From Bin22 sp965207275 (GTDB lineage: Bacteria > Chloroflexota > Dehalococcoidia > Lucifugimonadales > UBA3495), in NCBI GenBank assembly GCA_965207275.1, contig CBDBMH010000002.1, forward strand, positions 2,728,001-2,792,000: DNA of 64,000 nt. Reading direction: 5' to 3'. Shown here in pieces: positions 8,264 through 16,492 of this stretch. Position 1 is the stretch's first letter. Every line of letters begins with the position of its first letter. Position numbers and translations under genes: made by a program. The notes under the pieces were generated by a model, which had not been told where the DNA came from, made no database searches, and saw nothing but the letters and a program-made list of their open reading frames with translations.

Positions 8264-9418
8264 CTATACCGCTTGCCGAACGGCTTCCGCCGCCTCGGTC
8301 AGGGTGTCGGCGAAGGTTACGTTGAGGGAGGAGGCGCCCAGGATTTCCTTGCCTTCGTCCACGTTGGTGCCCAGCATGCGGACGATCAGGGGCAGGCTGG
8401 AGTCCATGCGCTCGAAGGCCAGGACGATGCCCCGGGCCGCAATGTCACAGCGCAAGATACCGCCGAAGACGTTGATCAGTACCCGATCCACCTTGGGATC
8501 GGAGAGGATGATGCTCACCGCGCTGGCAACCTTTTCGTCGTCCGCGCCGCCGCCCACGTCCAGGAAGTTGGCCGGGGCCGCGCCGGCGGCGTTGGTCACG
8601 TCCAGGGTGGCCATGGCCAGGCCTGCGCCGTTGACCAGACAACCCACGCTCCCATCCAAGTTCACGTAGGCAATCTCCATGTCTGAAGCCCGGGCCTCCA
8701 GGGCGTCCTCCTGGGAGCGGTCCCGCAGCTCCCGCAGGTCAGCGTGGCGGAACAGGGAATCTTCTTCCACGTCCAGCTTGGCGTCCAGGGCTACAACCCG
8801 ATCGTCGCCGGTGATGATCAGGGGGTTGATTTCCACCAGGGAGCAGTCGTTTTCGCTGAAGATGCGGTATAGGGCGTTGAGAACCTGGGTGGCGGTACGG
8901 GTCTGGGCTCCTTCCAGCCCCAGGCGGGAGACTACTCGCCTGGCCTGGTAGGGCATCAGGCCCAGGACGGGTTCAATAGGTTCGGTGTGAATGTCCTCAG
9001 GGCGGGTGGCCGCCACCTCTTCAATGTCCATTCCGCCCGCGGCGCTGGCAATCATCACCGGGCCGCGAAAACCACGGTCAACGGTCAGGGCCACGTATAG
9101 TTCTTTCTGAATATCGGCCAGTTCCTCCACCAGCACCGAGTTTATCGGTACGCCCTGGGCATCGGTCTGGCGGGTTACCAGATTTCGGCCGATAAAGCCC
9201 CGGGCCACCTCTTCCGCCTCTTCGGGGGAGTGGACCACCTTGATGCCACCGCCCTGGCCACGGCCGCCGGCATGCACCTGGGCCTTGACCACTGCCTGGC
9301 CGCCCATTTCCCGGGTGGCCTCCCGTGCCTCTTCCGGAGTGCTGGCCAGAATGCCCCGGGGCACTTCAATGCCGTAGCGGGCGAAGATTTCCTTTGCCTG
9401 GTACTCGTGCAGTTTCAT
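8264..9418 (-). CDS. sucC: succinyl-CoA ligase, beta subunit
   Basis: 384 residues. MKLHEYQAKEIFARYGIEVP is the near-invariant N terminus; the ATP-grasp domain spans about 1-240 with KAQVHAGGRGQGGGI (about 45-59) and EINPLI (about 196); the C-terminal ligase domain carries the GAGLAMATLD and FVNIFGGI-like INVFGGILRCD motifs (about 318-328). Forms the heterodimer/tetramer with SucD encoded next. hflC lies 106 bases upstream on the same strand, so hflKC and sucCD may share a transcript, though no functional link is known. Confidence 0.95.
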   Translation of the reverse strand: MKLHEYQAKEIFARYGIEVPRGILASTPEEAREATREMGGQAVVKAQVHAGGRGQGGGIKVVHSPEEAEEVARGFIGRNLVTRQTDAQGVPINSVLVEELADIQKELYVALTVDRGFRGPVMIASAAGGMDIEEVAATRPEDIHTEPIEPVLGLMPYQARRVVSRLGLEGAQTRTATQVLNALYRIFSENDCSLVEINPLIITGDDRVVALDAKLDVEEDSLFRHADLRELRDRSQEDALEARASDMEIAYVNLDGSVGCLVNGAGLAMATLDVTNAAGAAPANFLDVGGGADDEKVASAVSIILSDPKVDRVLINVFGGILRCDIAARGIVLAFERMDSSLPLIVRMLGTNVDEGKEILGASSLNVTFADTLTEAAEAVRQAV

Positions 9419-9524
9419 CTATGCTCCGTGGCAGGGGTTGGGCAACGACCGGATGGCGTTGCCCATAACAAGTCCTCGTGTTGCACCCGGCTCCGCAAAA
9501 GGGAGCCAAAGCCTTCCCTGGCGA

Positions 9525-10463
9525 TTAGTTGGCGTCAGGGGAACCCAGGAACTCGAACAGCTCTTCATCAGAAGACAGGATAATCGTGTCCTGGTTGCCG
9601 AGGAAGCTGCTGTAGGCCTGCAGGCTGCGTCGGAAGGCGAAGAAGTCCGGGTCCTGGTTCAGAGCTTCGGCCAGGATGCGGATGGCTTCCGCTTCACCCT
9701 GACCCCGAATCTGGTTGCTCTCCTGTTCTGCAGTGGCCAGGATAACCTCCCGATCACGGTTGGCCACGGCGCGAATCTTCAGGTCCTCTTCCTCACCCTC
9801 GGCGCGGAAGCGGGTGGCGATACGGTTACGTTCCGCCCGCATACGGGTGTAGATGCTGGGGGTCACCGATTCGGGGAAGTCGGCCCGCTTGATCCGCACA
9901 TCGGTGATTTCGATGCCGAAGTCCTGTTCACTGGTCCGTTCCCGCACTCCCTGCAATACTTCCTCCAGAATCTCGGACCTGGTTTCCCGGGGTTCGATTT
10001 CAGGAAGGCCTTCTGCGTTCAGTATGGGGTTGCCATTAGCATCTACGATAGGCTCGGCGCCAATGATTTCGAACCGGTCGCGCAAGGCCACCCGGTCACG
10101 GAGTGTCGAAGTTACGATGTCGCCCAGGCGGCTGCTGGCGTTAATCTCCGTCTGCAGTGTCTTGCGGAACTGGACGGGGTCAACAATGCGATATCTGGCG
10201 TATGAGTCGATAATCAGATTCTGCTTTTCCTTGTCGGGCATCGAGGCCGGATCAGCGTCAATGCGCAGGACACGTTTGTCGAAGGTTACTATGGTGTCTA
10301 CAAAGGGGGCCTTGACGTAGAGCCCCGGGGCGGTGCGCGTGCCGATAACTTCGTTAAAGCGCAGGATCAACACCTGCTGGGTCTCGTCAACTATGTACAA
10401 GGACTGACGCAGGACGATCAGCCCGACAACAACAATTACGCCTAGGATTAACAGCGCTCTCAT
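9525..10463 (-). CDS. hflC: HflC, SPFH-domain modulator of membrane protease
   Basis: 312 residues from the ATG at 10463 (a TTG four codons earlier is a weaker choice). One N-terminal membrane helix (LLILGVIVVVGLIVL), then an SPFH/band-7 domain starting VDETQQVLILRFNEVIG, with a long Glu/Arg-rich helix at about 205-265 (RNRIATRFRAEGEEEDLKIRA). HflC pairs with HflK to form a cage round FtsH hexamers and restrain membrane-protein degradation. Here hflK is directly upstream and ftsH is 1 kb further up on the same strand, which fits that role. Confidence 0.9.
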   Translation of the reverse strand: MRALLILGVIVVVGLIVLRQSLYIVDETQQVLILRFNEVIGTRTAPGLYVKAPFVDTIVTFDKRVLRIDADPASMPDKEKQNLIIDSYARYRIVDPVQFRKTLQTEINASSRLGDIVTSTLRDRVALRDRFEIIGAEPIVDANGNPILNAEGLPEIEPRETRSEILEEVLQGVRERTSEQDFGIEITDVRIKRADFPESVTPSIYTRMRAERNRIATRFRAEGEEEDLKIRAVANRDREVILATAEQESNQIRGQGEAEAIRILAEALNQDPDFFAFRRSLQAYSSFLGNQDTIILSSDEELFEFLGSPDAN

Positions 10464-10555
10464 TTGTACTCTCAAATAGTCCGGTTTATGCCCGATTTAT
10501 CAGGTTGCCCAATTGCAGGTATGGGCGCTAATGCTGGAAGGCCGAATAACCGCCG

Positions 10556-11635
10556 TCAGGGCTGGGGCCCAATGGGGACGGGAAGTGTCCCCTCCTGTTG
10601 TCCCAGTATCAGGACAGTTTCGGCTTCCGGCGAAACTATGATCTTACTCACGCCGGGGAGCACATCTTCCATGGCCTCAAGGTAGAGACGGCGACGCGTC
10701 ACTTCCCGTGACTGCTGGTACTCGGTGAGGATGAAGCTGAACTGGTCGGCTTCACCCTGGGCCCTGGCGATGCGGGCCTGGCGGAAAGCTTCCGCGGCCT
10801 CCTTGATCCGTTCGGCGTCACCCTGCGCCCTGGGAATAATGTCGGCCTCAAAGGCGCGGGCCTGGTTGATGCGGGTGTCCCGCTCCTGGCGGGCACGCAG
10901 CACGTCGTCAAAAGCGTCCCGCACCTCTTCCGGCGCCTTTACGTCCTGAAGCTGCACTGTCTGGACATCGATGCCCGTGTTATAGGTGTCCAGGATTTCC
11001 TGCAGCCGCAGCTTGGTTTGCTCCTCGACGCCCTCACGGTCACGGACCAGAATGTCGTCAATGGAACGCTGTCCCACGACCAGCCGCAGGGCGGCTTCGG
11101 CCGCGTCCTTCAGGGTGCGGCCGTCGGGCCTTCCCAGGGGAATGTTGCGACTCTCCTCGCCCGGGTCATCAACCCGGAAAAGGAAGTCGTTCAGGCTCTT
11201 GATGTTGTACTGCACCACCATCTGAACGTCCACGATGTTCAGATCGCCGCTGATCATCAGGGCCTCGGTAGGGAAAGGGCTGCCGGCGCCGGTAGCATTG
11301 CTGCGGAACCCCAATTCCATACGTCGGGTCTCGGTCACCAGGACCACGTCCCGTTGTCCGACCGGGCGGGGCCACCACCACCGCAGACCTTCCTGGGTTA
11401 CCGGGTTACCCTGCACCGCGCCGAACAGACGCAGGGCAGCGTTTTCACCTGGGCCAATGGTGTACACACCGGTGCCCAGCCAAACGATAATTGCCAGTAC
11501 GAGGATGCCCACAATGAAAAGGGCCATTCCCCCGCCACCGAAGCGGCCCGAGAAACGGCCCATTCCTTCACGAAATCGCGCAGTTACCTGGTCGAAGTCC
11601 ATTTCAGGCTGACGTTGCCCGCCAGGAGGATACAT
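10556..11635 (-). CDS. hflK: HflK, SPFH-domain modulator of membrane protease
   Basis: 359 residues. A glycine-rich cytoplasmic N terminus (SGRFGGGGM) precedes a membrane helix (ALFIVGILVLAIIVWLGTGVYTI), then the SPFH domain with GPGENAALRLFGAVQG and PRPVGQRDVVLVTETRRMELGF. The alanine/glutamate-rich coiled coil (RAQGDAERIKEAAEAFRQAR, about 265-285) is typical of HflK. The start codon at 11635 gives the expected MYPPGG N terminus. Gene order hflK-hflC with a 92-base gap is conserved in many bacteria. Partner of HflC and FtsH in the inner membrane. Confidence 0.9.
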   Translation of the reverse strand: MYPPGGQRQPEMDFDQVTARFREGMGRFSGRFGGGGMALFIVGILVLAIIVWLGTGVYTIGPGENAALRLFGAVQGNPVTQEGLRWWWPRPVGQRDVVLVTETRRMELGFRSNATGAGSPFPTEALMISGDLNIVDVQMVVQYNIKSLNDFLFRVDDPGEESRNIPLGRPDGRTLKDAAEAALRLVVGQRSIDDILVRDREGVEEQTKLRLQEILDTYNTGIDVQTVQLQDVKAPEEVRDAFDDVLRARQERDTRINQARAFEADIIPRAQGDAERIKEAAEAFRQARIARAQGEADQFSFILTEYQQSREVTRRRLYLEAMEDVLPGVSKIIVSPEAETVLILGQQEGTLPVPIGPQP

Positions 11636-11719
11636 AAGCGTTTTCCTTCCTAATATTTCTAGACTGCAGCGCAGTCATCCGCCGCTGTGCGACGGGCCCC
11701 ATAGGGCTCCGAAATCACA

Positions 11720-11746
11720 TCTATAGATTTTACCATTAATTGGCAA
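11720..11746 (-). promoter_or_regulatory. possible hflK promoter
   Basis: On the minus strand TTGCCA, 15-base spacer, TATAGA. The spacer is short, so this is tentative; it lies about 85 bases before the hflK start. Confidence 0.3.
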
Positions 11747-11815
11747 GGCCGTGACGCTTTTGCCTGAATTCGGTGCGGATTGCGTTAGCTTTGGCAAGTT
11801 CGAGGACAATAGGAG

Positions 11816-11846
11816 TTGGCCTGACTGGGAACCGGGAGCTTATAAT
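11816..11846 (+). promoter_or_regulatory. possible promoter of the small gene at 11,928
   Basis: A perfect TATAAT (11841-11846) preceded by TTGGCC at 11816-11821 with a 19-base spacer; divergent from the hflK promoter. Confidence 0.4.
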
Positions 11847-11927
11847 TAGTGGCAGGCAAACTGGAATGAACTGCAGCGCCTTCACCGCCGGCTATGGCGG
11901 CTTGACGAGACAGGAGGACAGAACTTT

Positions 11928-12197
11928 ATGGTGAACAACGGAGTGACCATAAAGCCGGGACCGGATATGACTCGAATACAGGTTACCTGCTCCCACCAGA
12001 GCGGGCTGCTGTACGTGGTTCCGGCGGAACGGAGCTGGGTGTGTGATCCGGCGCAGGTGCCGGCCCACGCCCTGGCCGGGTTCTTCCGGGAGTTGGTGAA
12101 CCTCAAGGACGATCGGGTCGCCGCCCTGATGCAGGACTGGGGTATCTATTACCGGCAGCTGCCGCTGGAAATGGAACAAGAGGACGGAGAGAGTTGA
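11928..12197 (+). CDS. small hypothetical protein, 89 aa
   Basis: A real gene by its signals: perfect AGGAGG at 11912-11917, ten bases before the ATG, and a TATAAT further up. The product is soluble, with two cysteines (VTCSHQSGLLYVVPAERSWVCDP at about 19-41) and an acidic C terminus. The YVVP....WVCDP part could be a small metal-binding or beta-hairpin unit, but two Cys alone do not make a zinc ribbon. I do not recognise the family. It is the only plus-strand gene between 6 and 15 kb and stands between hflKC and ftsH. Confidence 0.65.
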   Translation: MVNNGVTIKPGPDMTRIQVTCSHQSGLLYVVPAERSWVCDPAQVPAHALAGFFRELVNLKDDRVAALMQDWGIYYRQLPLEMEQEDGES

Positions 12198-12631
12198 GAA
12201 ATACCCGGCCAGGCCGTTACGCCGGCTGTCCCTCGTCTGATTGCGGTCAGGAATTCAGTCCCGAATATGGGCTGATCAAATCCTGAGTTCATCCTCTCCC
12301 CGGCGAACATTCGGAAGGCAGTTGCCGCAGTAGACCGCTCCTGTCGGGTGCGCCCAGCGATGGCGCCTGCCGGGGTATCTGGTGATCGGGCCATTCACCG
12401 CCTGCCCCAGCCACCCGAGGAATAACACCAGCAAGCCCGCTACTGCCCCGAAGAACCGGGCATTTTCCAGCCACCCCTTCGGGGCGCCGCGGACTTTACC
12501 CAGACTTGCTTCGGGTGCGGCGCCGGCTCCTCCGGCACAAAAAAGTAAACACAAAAAAAACAGGGCCGGAGTGTTGACTCCGGCCCTGGCTTGTTTGCGT
12601 TGGCTACTTCGGCTCGATGCCTCGAGAGCGG
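12198..12631. other. 434-base gap with a weak candidate ORF and the ftsH terminator
   Basis: On the minus strand a TTG-initiated frame (12276-12554, 92 codons) encodes one hydrophobic segment (FFGAVAGLLVLFLGWLGQAV) followed by VYCGNCLPNVRRGED, possibly a tiny membrane protein with a CxxC. It begins inside the T tract of the ftsH terminator and has no ribosome-binding site, so I do not call it a gene. Nothing else is visible. Confidence 0.4.
12553..12588 (-). terminator. ftsH intrinsic terminator
   Basis: On the minus strand an 11-bp perfect stem (CAGGGCCGGAG / CTCCGGCCCTG) with a 6-base loop, followed by eight T's. It lies 43 bases past the ftsH stop codon. Confidence 0.9.
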
Positions 12632-14626
12632 CTAATTGTCTCCACTGCTGGGGGGCATGGCGCCCAGGTCCTGATCATGTTGGCTGGACAATGTGGGCAC
12701 CGGCTGAGGCGAAACGTTTGGCTGGGCCGGCTTGGGCGCAAAGGGTGGAGTTTCCGGGGGTACGGCCGTACTTCCCGAATCTCCACTCCCGCCCATTTCT
12801 TCCCCGTTGAACAGTCGCTGCAGATCGTCGCCAGATACGGCCTCGTGCTCGATCAGGTACTCCGCAATCCGCACCAGGTTGGGCTTCTGATCGGTGAGTA
12901 TGTTGCAGGCCTGTACGTAGGCGTTGTTGACCAGTTCCTTGACTTCCTGGTCAATCTCCTCGGCCACTTTGTCGCCATAGTCGCGCTCTTCGCTGATTTC
13001 CCGCCCCAGGAAAACCAGTTCTTCCCGCTTGCCGAAGGTTCGGGGGCCCAGGGCGCTGCTCATACCGTACCGCTTGATCATGCTGAGGGCGATCTTGGTA
13101 GCTCGCTCCAGGTCGTTGCTGGCGCCGGTGGTTACCTCGTCAAAAATCTGCTCCTCGGCCACCCTGCCGCCCATGGTAACGGCCATCATGTCCAGGAACT
13201 GGTTCTTCGTCCACAGGTACCGGTCTTCTTCCGGAAGCAGGGTAGTGTGACCGCCCATATTGCCGCGGGAGATGATGGAAATCTTGTGCACCCGATCGGC
13301 GTGGGGCAGGACCCACGCAACCAGGGCGTGGCCGGCCTCGTGGTAGGCGGTCATTTCCTTCTCGCGACTGCTGATAACCCGGCTCTTCCGCTCGGGGCCA
13401 GCTATCACCCGTTCCACCGCCTCCTCGAAGTCGGGCATGTGGATGGTCTTCTGGTTCTTGCGGGCCGCCAGCAGGGCCGCCTCGTTGATCAAGTTGGACA
13501 GGTCGGCGCCGCTGAATCCGGGCGTTTCTTTGGCCAGGGTTTCCAGGTTGATCTCCGAACCAAGGGGCTTTCCGGCGGAGTGTACCTTGAGGATGGCCTG
13601 CCGACCCACCACGTCGGGCAGGTCCAGCACCACGCGCCGGTCGAATCGGCCGGGGCGGAGCAGAGCCGGGTCTAGAATATCCGGGCGGTTGGTGGCGGCC
13701 AGCACAATAATATTGGTATTGCTTTCGAAGCCATCCATCTCCACCAGGATCTGATTCAGGGTCTGCTCTCTCTCGTCGTGGCCTCCGCCCAGGCCGGCGC
13801 CGCGGTGGCGACCAACGGCGTCGATCTCGTCCACGAAAACGATGCAGGGGGCGTTGCGCTTGGCCTGGTCGAACAGGTCGCGAACCCGGGCCGCGCCAAC
13901 ACCCACGAACATTTCGACAAATTCGCTGCCGCTGATGTGGAAGAAAGGTACTCCCGCTTCACCGGCGACCGCCCTGGCCAGCAGGGTCTTGCCGGTGCCG
14001 GGCTGGCCCACCAGCAGCACCCCTTTGGGGATGCGGGCGCCCAGGGACAGGAAACGTTCCGGGTACTTGAGGAACTCGACAACCTCCACCAGTTCCGTCT
14101 TGGCCTCGTCCACACCCGCCACATCGGAGAAGGTGACGGTAGGGCGATTGAAGGGCATCATCCGGGCCCGGCTGCGGCCGAAGCTCAGGGTCTGGTTATT
14201 GCTGCCCTGGGCCTGGCGCATCATGAACAGGATCAGGCCGCCGAAGAAGATCAGGGGCAAAAAGTTCAGCAGCAGGCCCAGGAAGCTGCCCAGGCCGCCG
14301 GATCCCTTGAAAGTAACCTGCACCCCGCCGGGGCCGGTCTCCACGTCGTTGTCGGTCAGGACCTCCATGATGTCGGTCTGCTCGTTGATGCGGCTGGTGT
14401 ATTGGACGCCGGCGGCGCCGCCGGTGGTTATGGGAATGACGGTGAGTTTGTCGCCTTCAACGATAATCTCGCTGACCTCATGGTTCTGGGCCTTGGCGAT
14501 CACTTCCGTAAGGGGCAAATCGTTACGTGTACCGAAGGCCGGAATCAGGGTGTAGAAAATTACGATTACCCCGATAATTATCAACAGGTAAACCAGGCTG
14601 TTGCGGAGCCACCGGTTATTTCCCAT
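12632..14626 (-). CDS. ftsH: ATP-dependent zinc metalloprotease FtsH
   Basis: 664 residues from the ATG at 14626. Two membrane helices (about 8-28 and 104-124) bracket a short periplasmic part; the AAA domain has Walker A GQPGTGKT (about 206), Walker B IVFVDEIDAVGRHRG (about 262) and the SRH; the protease domain carries HEAGH at about residue 429 and the distal Asp region (TGASNDLERAT). The C-terminal tail (about 610-664) is a disordered Pro/Gly-rich stretch. FtsH is a membrane-anchored hexamer that degrades misassembled membrane proteins and some regulators. The HflK/HflC restraint pair is encoded just downstream on the same strand. Confidence 0.97.
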   Translation of the reverse strand: MGNNRWLRNSLVYLLIIIGVIVIFYTLIPAFGTRNDLPLTEVIAKAQNHEVSEIIVEGDKLTVIPITTGGAAGVQYTSRINEQTDIMEVLTDNDVETGPGGVQVTFKGSGGLGSFLGLLLNFLPLIFFGGLILFMMRQAQGSNNQTLSFGRSRARMMPFNRPTVTFSDVAGVDEAKTELVEVVEFLKYPERFLSLGARIPKGVLLVGQPGTGKTLLARAVAGEAGVPFFHISGSEFVEMFVGVGAARVRDLFDQAKRNAPCIVFVDEIDAVGRHRGAGLGGGHDEREQTLNQILVEMDGFESNTNIIVLAATNRPDILDPALLRPGRFDRRVVLDLPDVVGRQAILKVHSAGKPLGSEINLETLAKETPGFSGADLSNLINEAALLAARKNQKTIHMPDFEEAVERVIAGPERKSRVISSREKEMTAYHEAGHALVAWVLPHADRVHKISIISRGNMGGHTTLLPEEDRYLWTKNQFLDMMAVTMGGRVAEEQIFDEVTTGASNDLERATKIALSMIKRYGMSSALGPRTFGKREELVFLGREISEERDYGDKVAEEIDQEVKELVNNAYVQACNILTDQKPNLVRIAEYLIEHEAVSGDDLQRLFNGEEMGGSGDSGSTAVPPETPPFAPKPAQPNVSPQPVPTLSSQHDQDLGAMPPSSGDN

Positions 14627-14698
14627 TCTCAATTTCTTACCCTCATACGACCAACTTAAGGGCCGGTCCCTTGCCCAGCGTCACATCCCTGAAGTTAT

Positions 14699-14727
14699 AT
14701 ATTAAATGAGGCAAGGGGAAATTGCAA
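14699..14727 (-). promoter_or_regulatory. ftsH promoter
   Basis: Minus strand: TTGCAA, 17-base spacer, TAATAT. The predicted start is about 65 bases ahead of the ftsH ATG. Confidence 0.65.
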
Positions 14728-15189
14728 AAACAGGCTGCGCGTGTTTACGTTCCGCAGGTCTTTGCTCTTGGCCCTGCTTTTTCTCGACGAGATGGAGGAT
14801 CTATCCACGAAGACGCACCAGGAAACGGGAAAAACATTCTTCTTTCCACCAACAAACAGGAACCTGCGTTCGGTGGCTTTCCATTCCGGAGGTGGGTTCT
14901 GGACCCTGGGCTGGCCTCAGGACAAGAACGCGGGACAGTCCTTCAGGTGCGATTCACAAAGGCTCTATAGTCTCTTGGTGAAAATGGGCTATGCAGAGTG
15001 ACGAAGAGGCAGGTGACGGTGGAGCGAGAGGATGTCGGGCGAGAGAGAATCGGGCTGGATCCTGGGCGCGGGACTACCGGACCGATTGCGTGAGGTTTAG
15101 GTCTTTAGCTACAGTTGGCGAAATCAGTAACCAGACAGTCGGAAAAGAAACATCTGGGGGCGACCAATTACCTGGTTGGTGAGAAGAAT
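14728..15189. other. gene-free stretch between ftsH and the DUF971 gene
   Basis: Three overlapping short plus-strand frames occur here (14,706-15,001) but none has a ribosome-binding site, compositional bias or recognisable product. From about 15,000 the plus strand is purine-rich with a weak hairpin (ACCAA/TTGGT near 15,160). I see no RNA gene that I can name. Confidence 0.4.
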
Positions 15190-15219
15190 TTGACGATTCC
15201 CTATTATGTGGGTTAATAT
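15190..15219 (+). promoter_or_regulatory. promoter of the DUF971 gene
   Basis: TTGACG (15190-15195), then TAATAT at 15214-15219 (18-base spacer) or TTAATA one base earlier (17). The following AT-rich leader has TTAACATTCAGG and TTAACATTTAACCC, repeated TTAAC motifs that could bind a regulator. Confidence 0.5.
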
Positions 15220-15326
15220 AATTTTAACATTCAGGAAATTAACATTTAACCCTTTTGTAATTTGCGGTTAATACCTGCCGCCTATTCTCAATTGCAGAAC
15301 GAAGTTAGCACACGAAGGAGGAAGGT

Positions 15327-15659
15327 ATGAACGGCTTAGCTGCCCCCTCCACCATTAAGGTAACCCGGGATGAAGACGCCCTGGTCCTCCACTGGGGCAA
15401 CGGTCAAGAGTCCGCATTTCCCCACCACTGGCTCAAGGAAAACGCGCCGGAAAACCACCATCCCGTAACCGGAAAGAAGCTGGCATCATACCTGGACCGG
15501 CAGGATGAACTGAGCCCCTGGTCGGTCTGCATCGAATACGACGAGACGCTGGTAATCTCCTGGGCCGGTCTGAAGGAAGTAAGCAGGTTCTCCCTGGATG
15601 AACTGCGCAACGCTACCCTCTTCATTGACACCCCGGAGTTGGCGCTGGCGGCGGACTAG
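15327..15659 (+). CDS. DUF971 / gamma-butyrobetaine hydroxylase-like N-terminal domain protein
   Basis: 110 residues with AAGGAGGAAGGT just before the ATG. The protein matches the small GBBH-N/DUF971 fold: LVLHWGNGQESAFPHHWLKENAP (about 18-40) corresponds to the 'L.W.DG....F...WLR' motif, followed by the strand-rich part with LVISWAGLKEVSRFSLDELR. Free-standing DUF971 proteins are common near Fe-S or Mo-cofactor genes and lack the hydroxylase catalytic domain; the single domain may bind metal or partner proteins. The extended promoter region argues for independent regulation. Confidence 0.75.
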   Translation: MNGLAAPSTIKVTRDEDALVLHWGNGQESAFPHHWLKENAPENHHPVTGKKLASYLDRQDELSPWSVCIEYDETLVISWAGLKEVSRFSLDELRNATLFIDTPELALAAD

Positions 15660-15790
15660 CAGTATCAATGCGCTTTTCTGGCCCCTATAATTGAGGCCGG
15701 GCGCATCTTTCGTAACCCGTCTTTCATAACCATGGGTCATTGATGATCAGCAGCAGGCTCCGGGACCCGTAGTCCCGGGCAGAGGGTGAA

Positions 15791-16492
15791 GTGGCGGAAC
15801 GTTCAGTGCTCATCGTAGAGGACGAGGAAAATCTCCTGGAAGCCCTGCGCTACAACCTGGAGCGGGAGGGTTACCTGGTCCACACTGCCACCGATGGCGG
15901 CGAGGGCCTGGAAATGGCCCGGAAACTGAAGCCCTCCCTGGTCCTGCTGGATATAATGCTCCCGACCCTGGACGGCTTTGAAATTTGCCGGATCCTGCGC
16001 CGGGAGTCGGAAGTTCCCATACTCGTTCTAACTGCCAAGGGTGAAGAGGTGGACCGGGTGGTGGGCCTGGAATTGGGCGCCGACGACTACATAACCAAGC
16101 CTTTCAGCATTCGAGAACTGGTGGCGCGAGTTCGAAACACCCTGCGGCGCACCAGGCACCTGGAAGAAACCCAATTAGCCCTCGCCGAAGAGCGAAACTA
16201 CCGGGTCGGCAGCCTGGAAATAGACCTCAACAGCCACGAAGCCCGGTTGGCCGGCCAGCCCCTTAACCTCAAGCCCAAGGAATTCGACCTGCTGGCGTTG
16301 CTGGTTTCCAATAAGGGGCGAGCTTTTACCCGTGACCAGATCCTGGAAAAGGTCTGGGGATACGACTATATCGGCCAGACCCGGACCGTGGACGTCTACA
16401 TCAGCTGGCTGCGGGAGAAGCTTCAGGCGGACCCCACCACCGCCCGCAGCATCGTCACAATCAGAGGAGTTGGTTACCGGCTGGACGGATGA
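15791..16492 (+). CDS. OmpR/PhoB-type response regulator
   Basis: 233 residues, GTG start after an AGAGGGTGAA site. Receiver domain 1-120: acidic pair DE at 11-12, phosphoacceptor Asp54 (LLDIML), Thr81 (VLTAKG) and Lys103 (ITKPF). Winged-helix DNA-binding domain about 130-230 with LKPKEFDLLALLVSNKGRAFTRDQ and the recognition-helix region GQTRTVDVYISWLREKL. It overlaps the next kinase gene by ATGA, so the pair is coupled. The close match to PhoB/PhoR architecture suggests phosphate or envelope sensing, but no pst/phoU genes are nearby. Confidence 0.92.
   Translation: MAERSVLIVEDEENLLEALRYNLEREGYLVHTATDGGEGLEMARKLKPSLVLLDIMLPTLDGFEICRILRRESEVPILVLTAKGEEVDRVVGLELGADDYITKPFSIRELVARVRNTLRRTRHLEETQLALAEERNYRVGSLEIDLNSHEARLAGQPLNLKPKEFDLLALLVSNKGRAFTRDQILEKVWGYDYIGQTRTVDVYISWLREKLQADPTTARSIVTIRGVGYRLDG

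Noticed and set aside
12276..12554. 92-codon minus-strand frame with one hydrophobic stretch and CGNC.
   Set aside because: TTG start inside the ftsH terminator tail, no ribosome-binding site, no recognised family; kept only as a note for the gap.
13778..14659. 293-codon plus-strand frame opposite ftsH.
   Set aside because: Complete antisense overlap with a certain gene and no independent support. The same holds for other long frames opposite hemA, hemL, ilvD, tldD and the sulfite reductase gene.
15225..15271. A 14-base string (TAATTTGCGGTTAA) and a nearby TAACATT..CAGGAA match in both the leader of the DUF971 gene and at 21,892-21,961.
   Set aside because: It lies on opposite strands relative to transcription of the two genes, the spacing between the parts differs (36 and 59 bases), and a chance 14-base match somewhere in 64 kb is expected. 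In the second place it overlaps the sulfite reductase promoter only in part.
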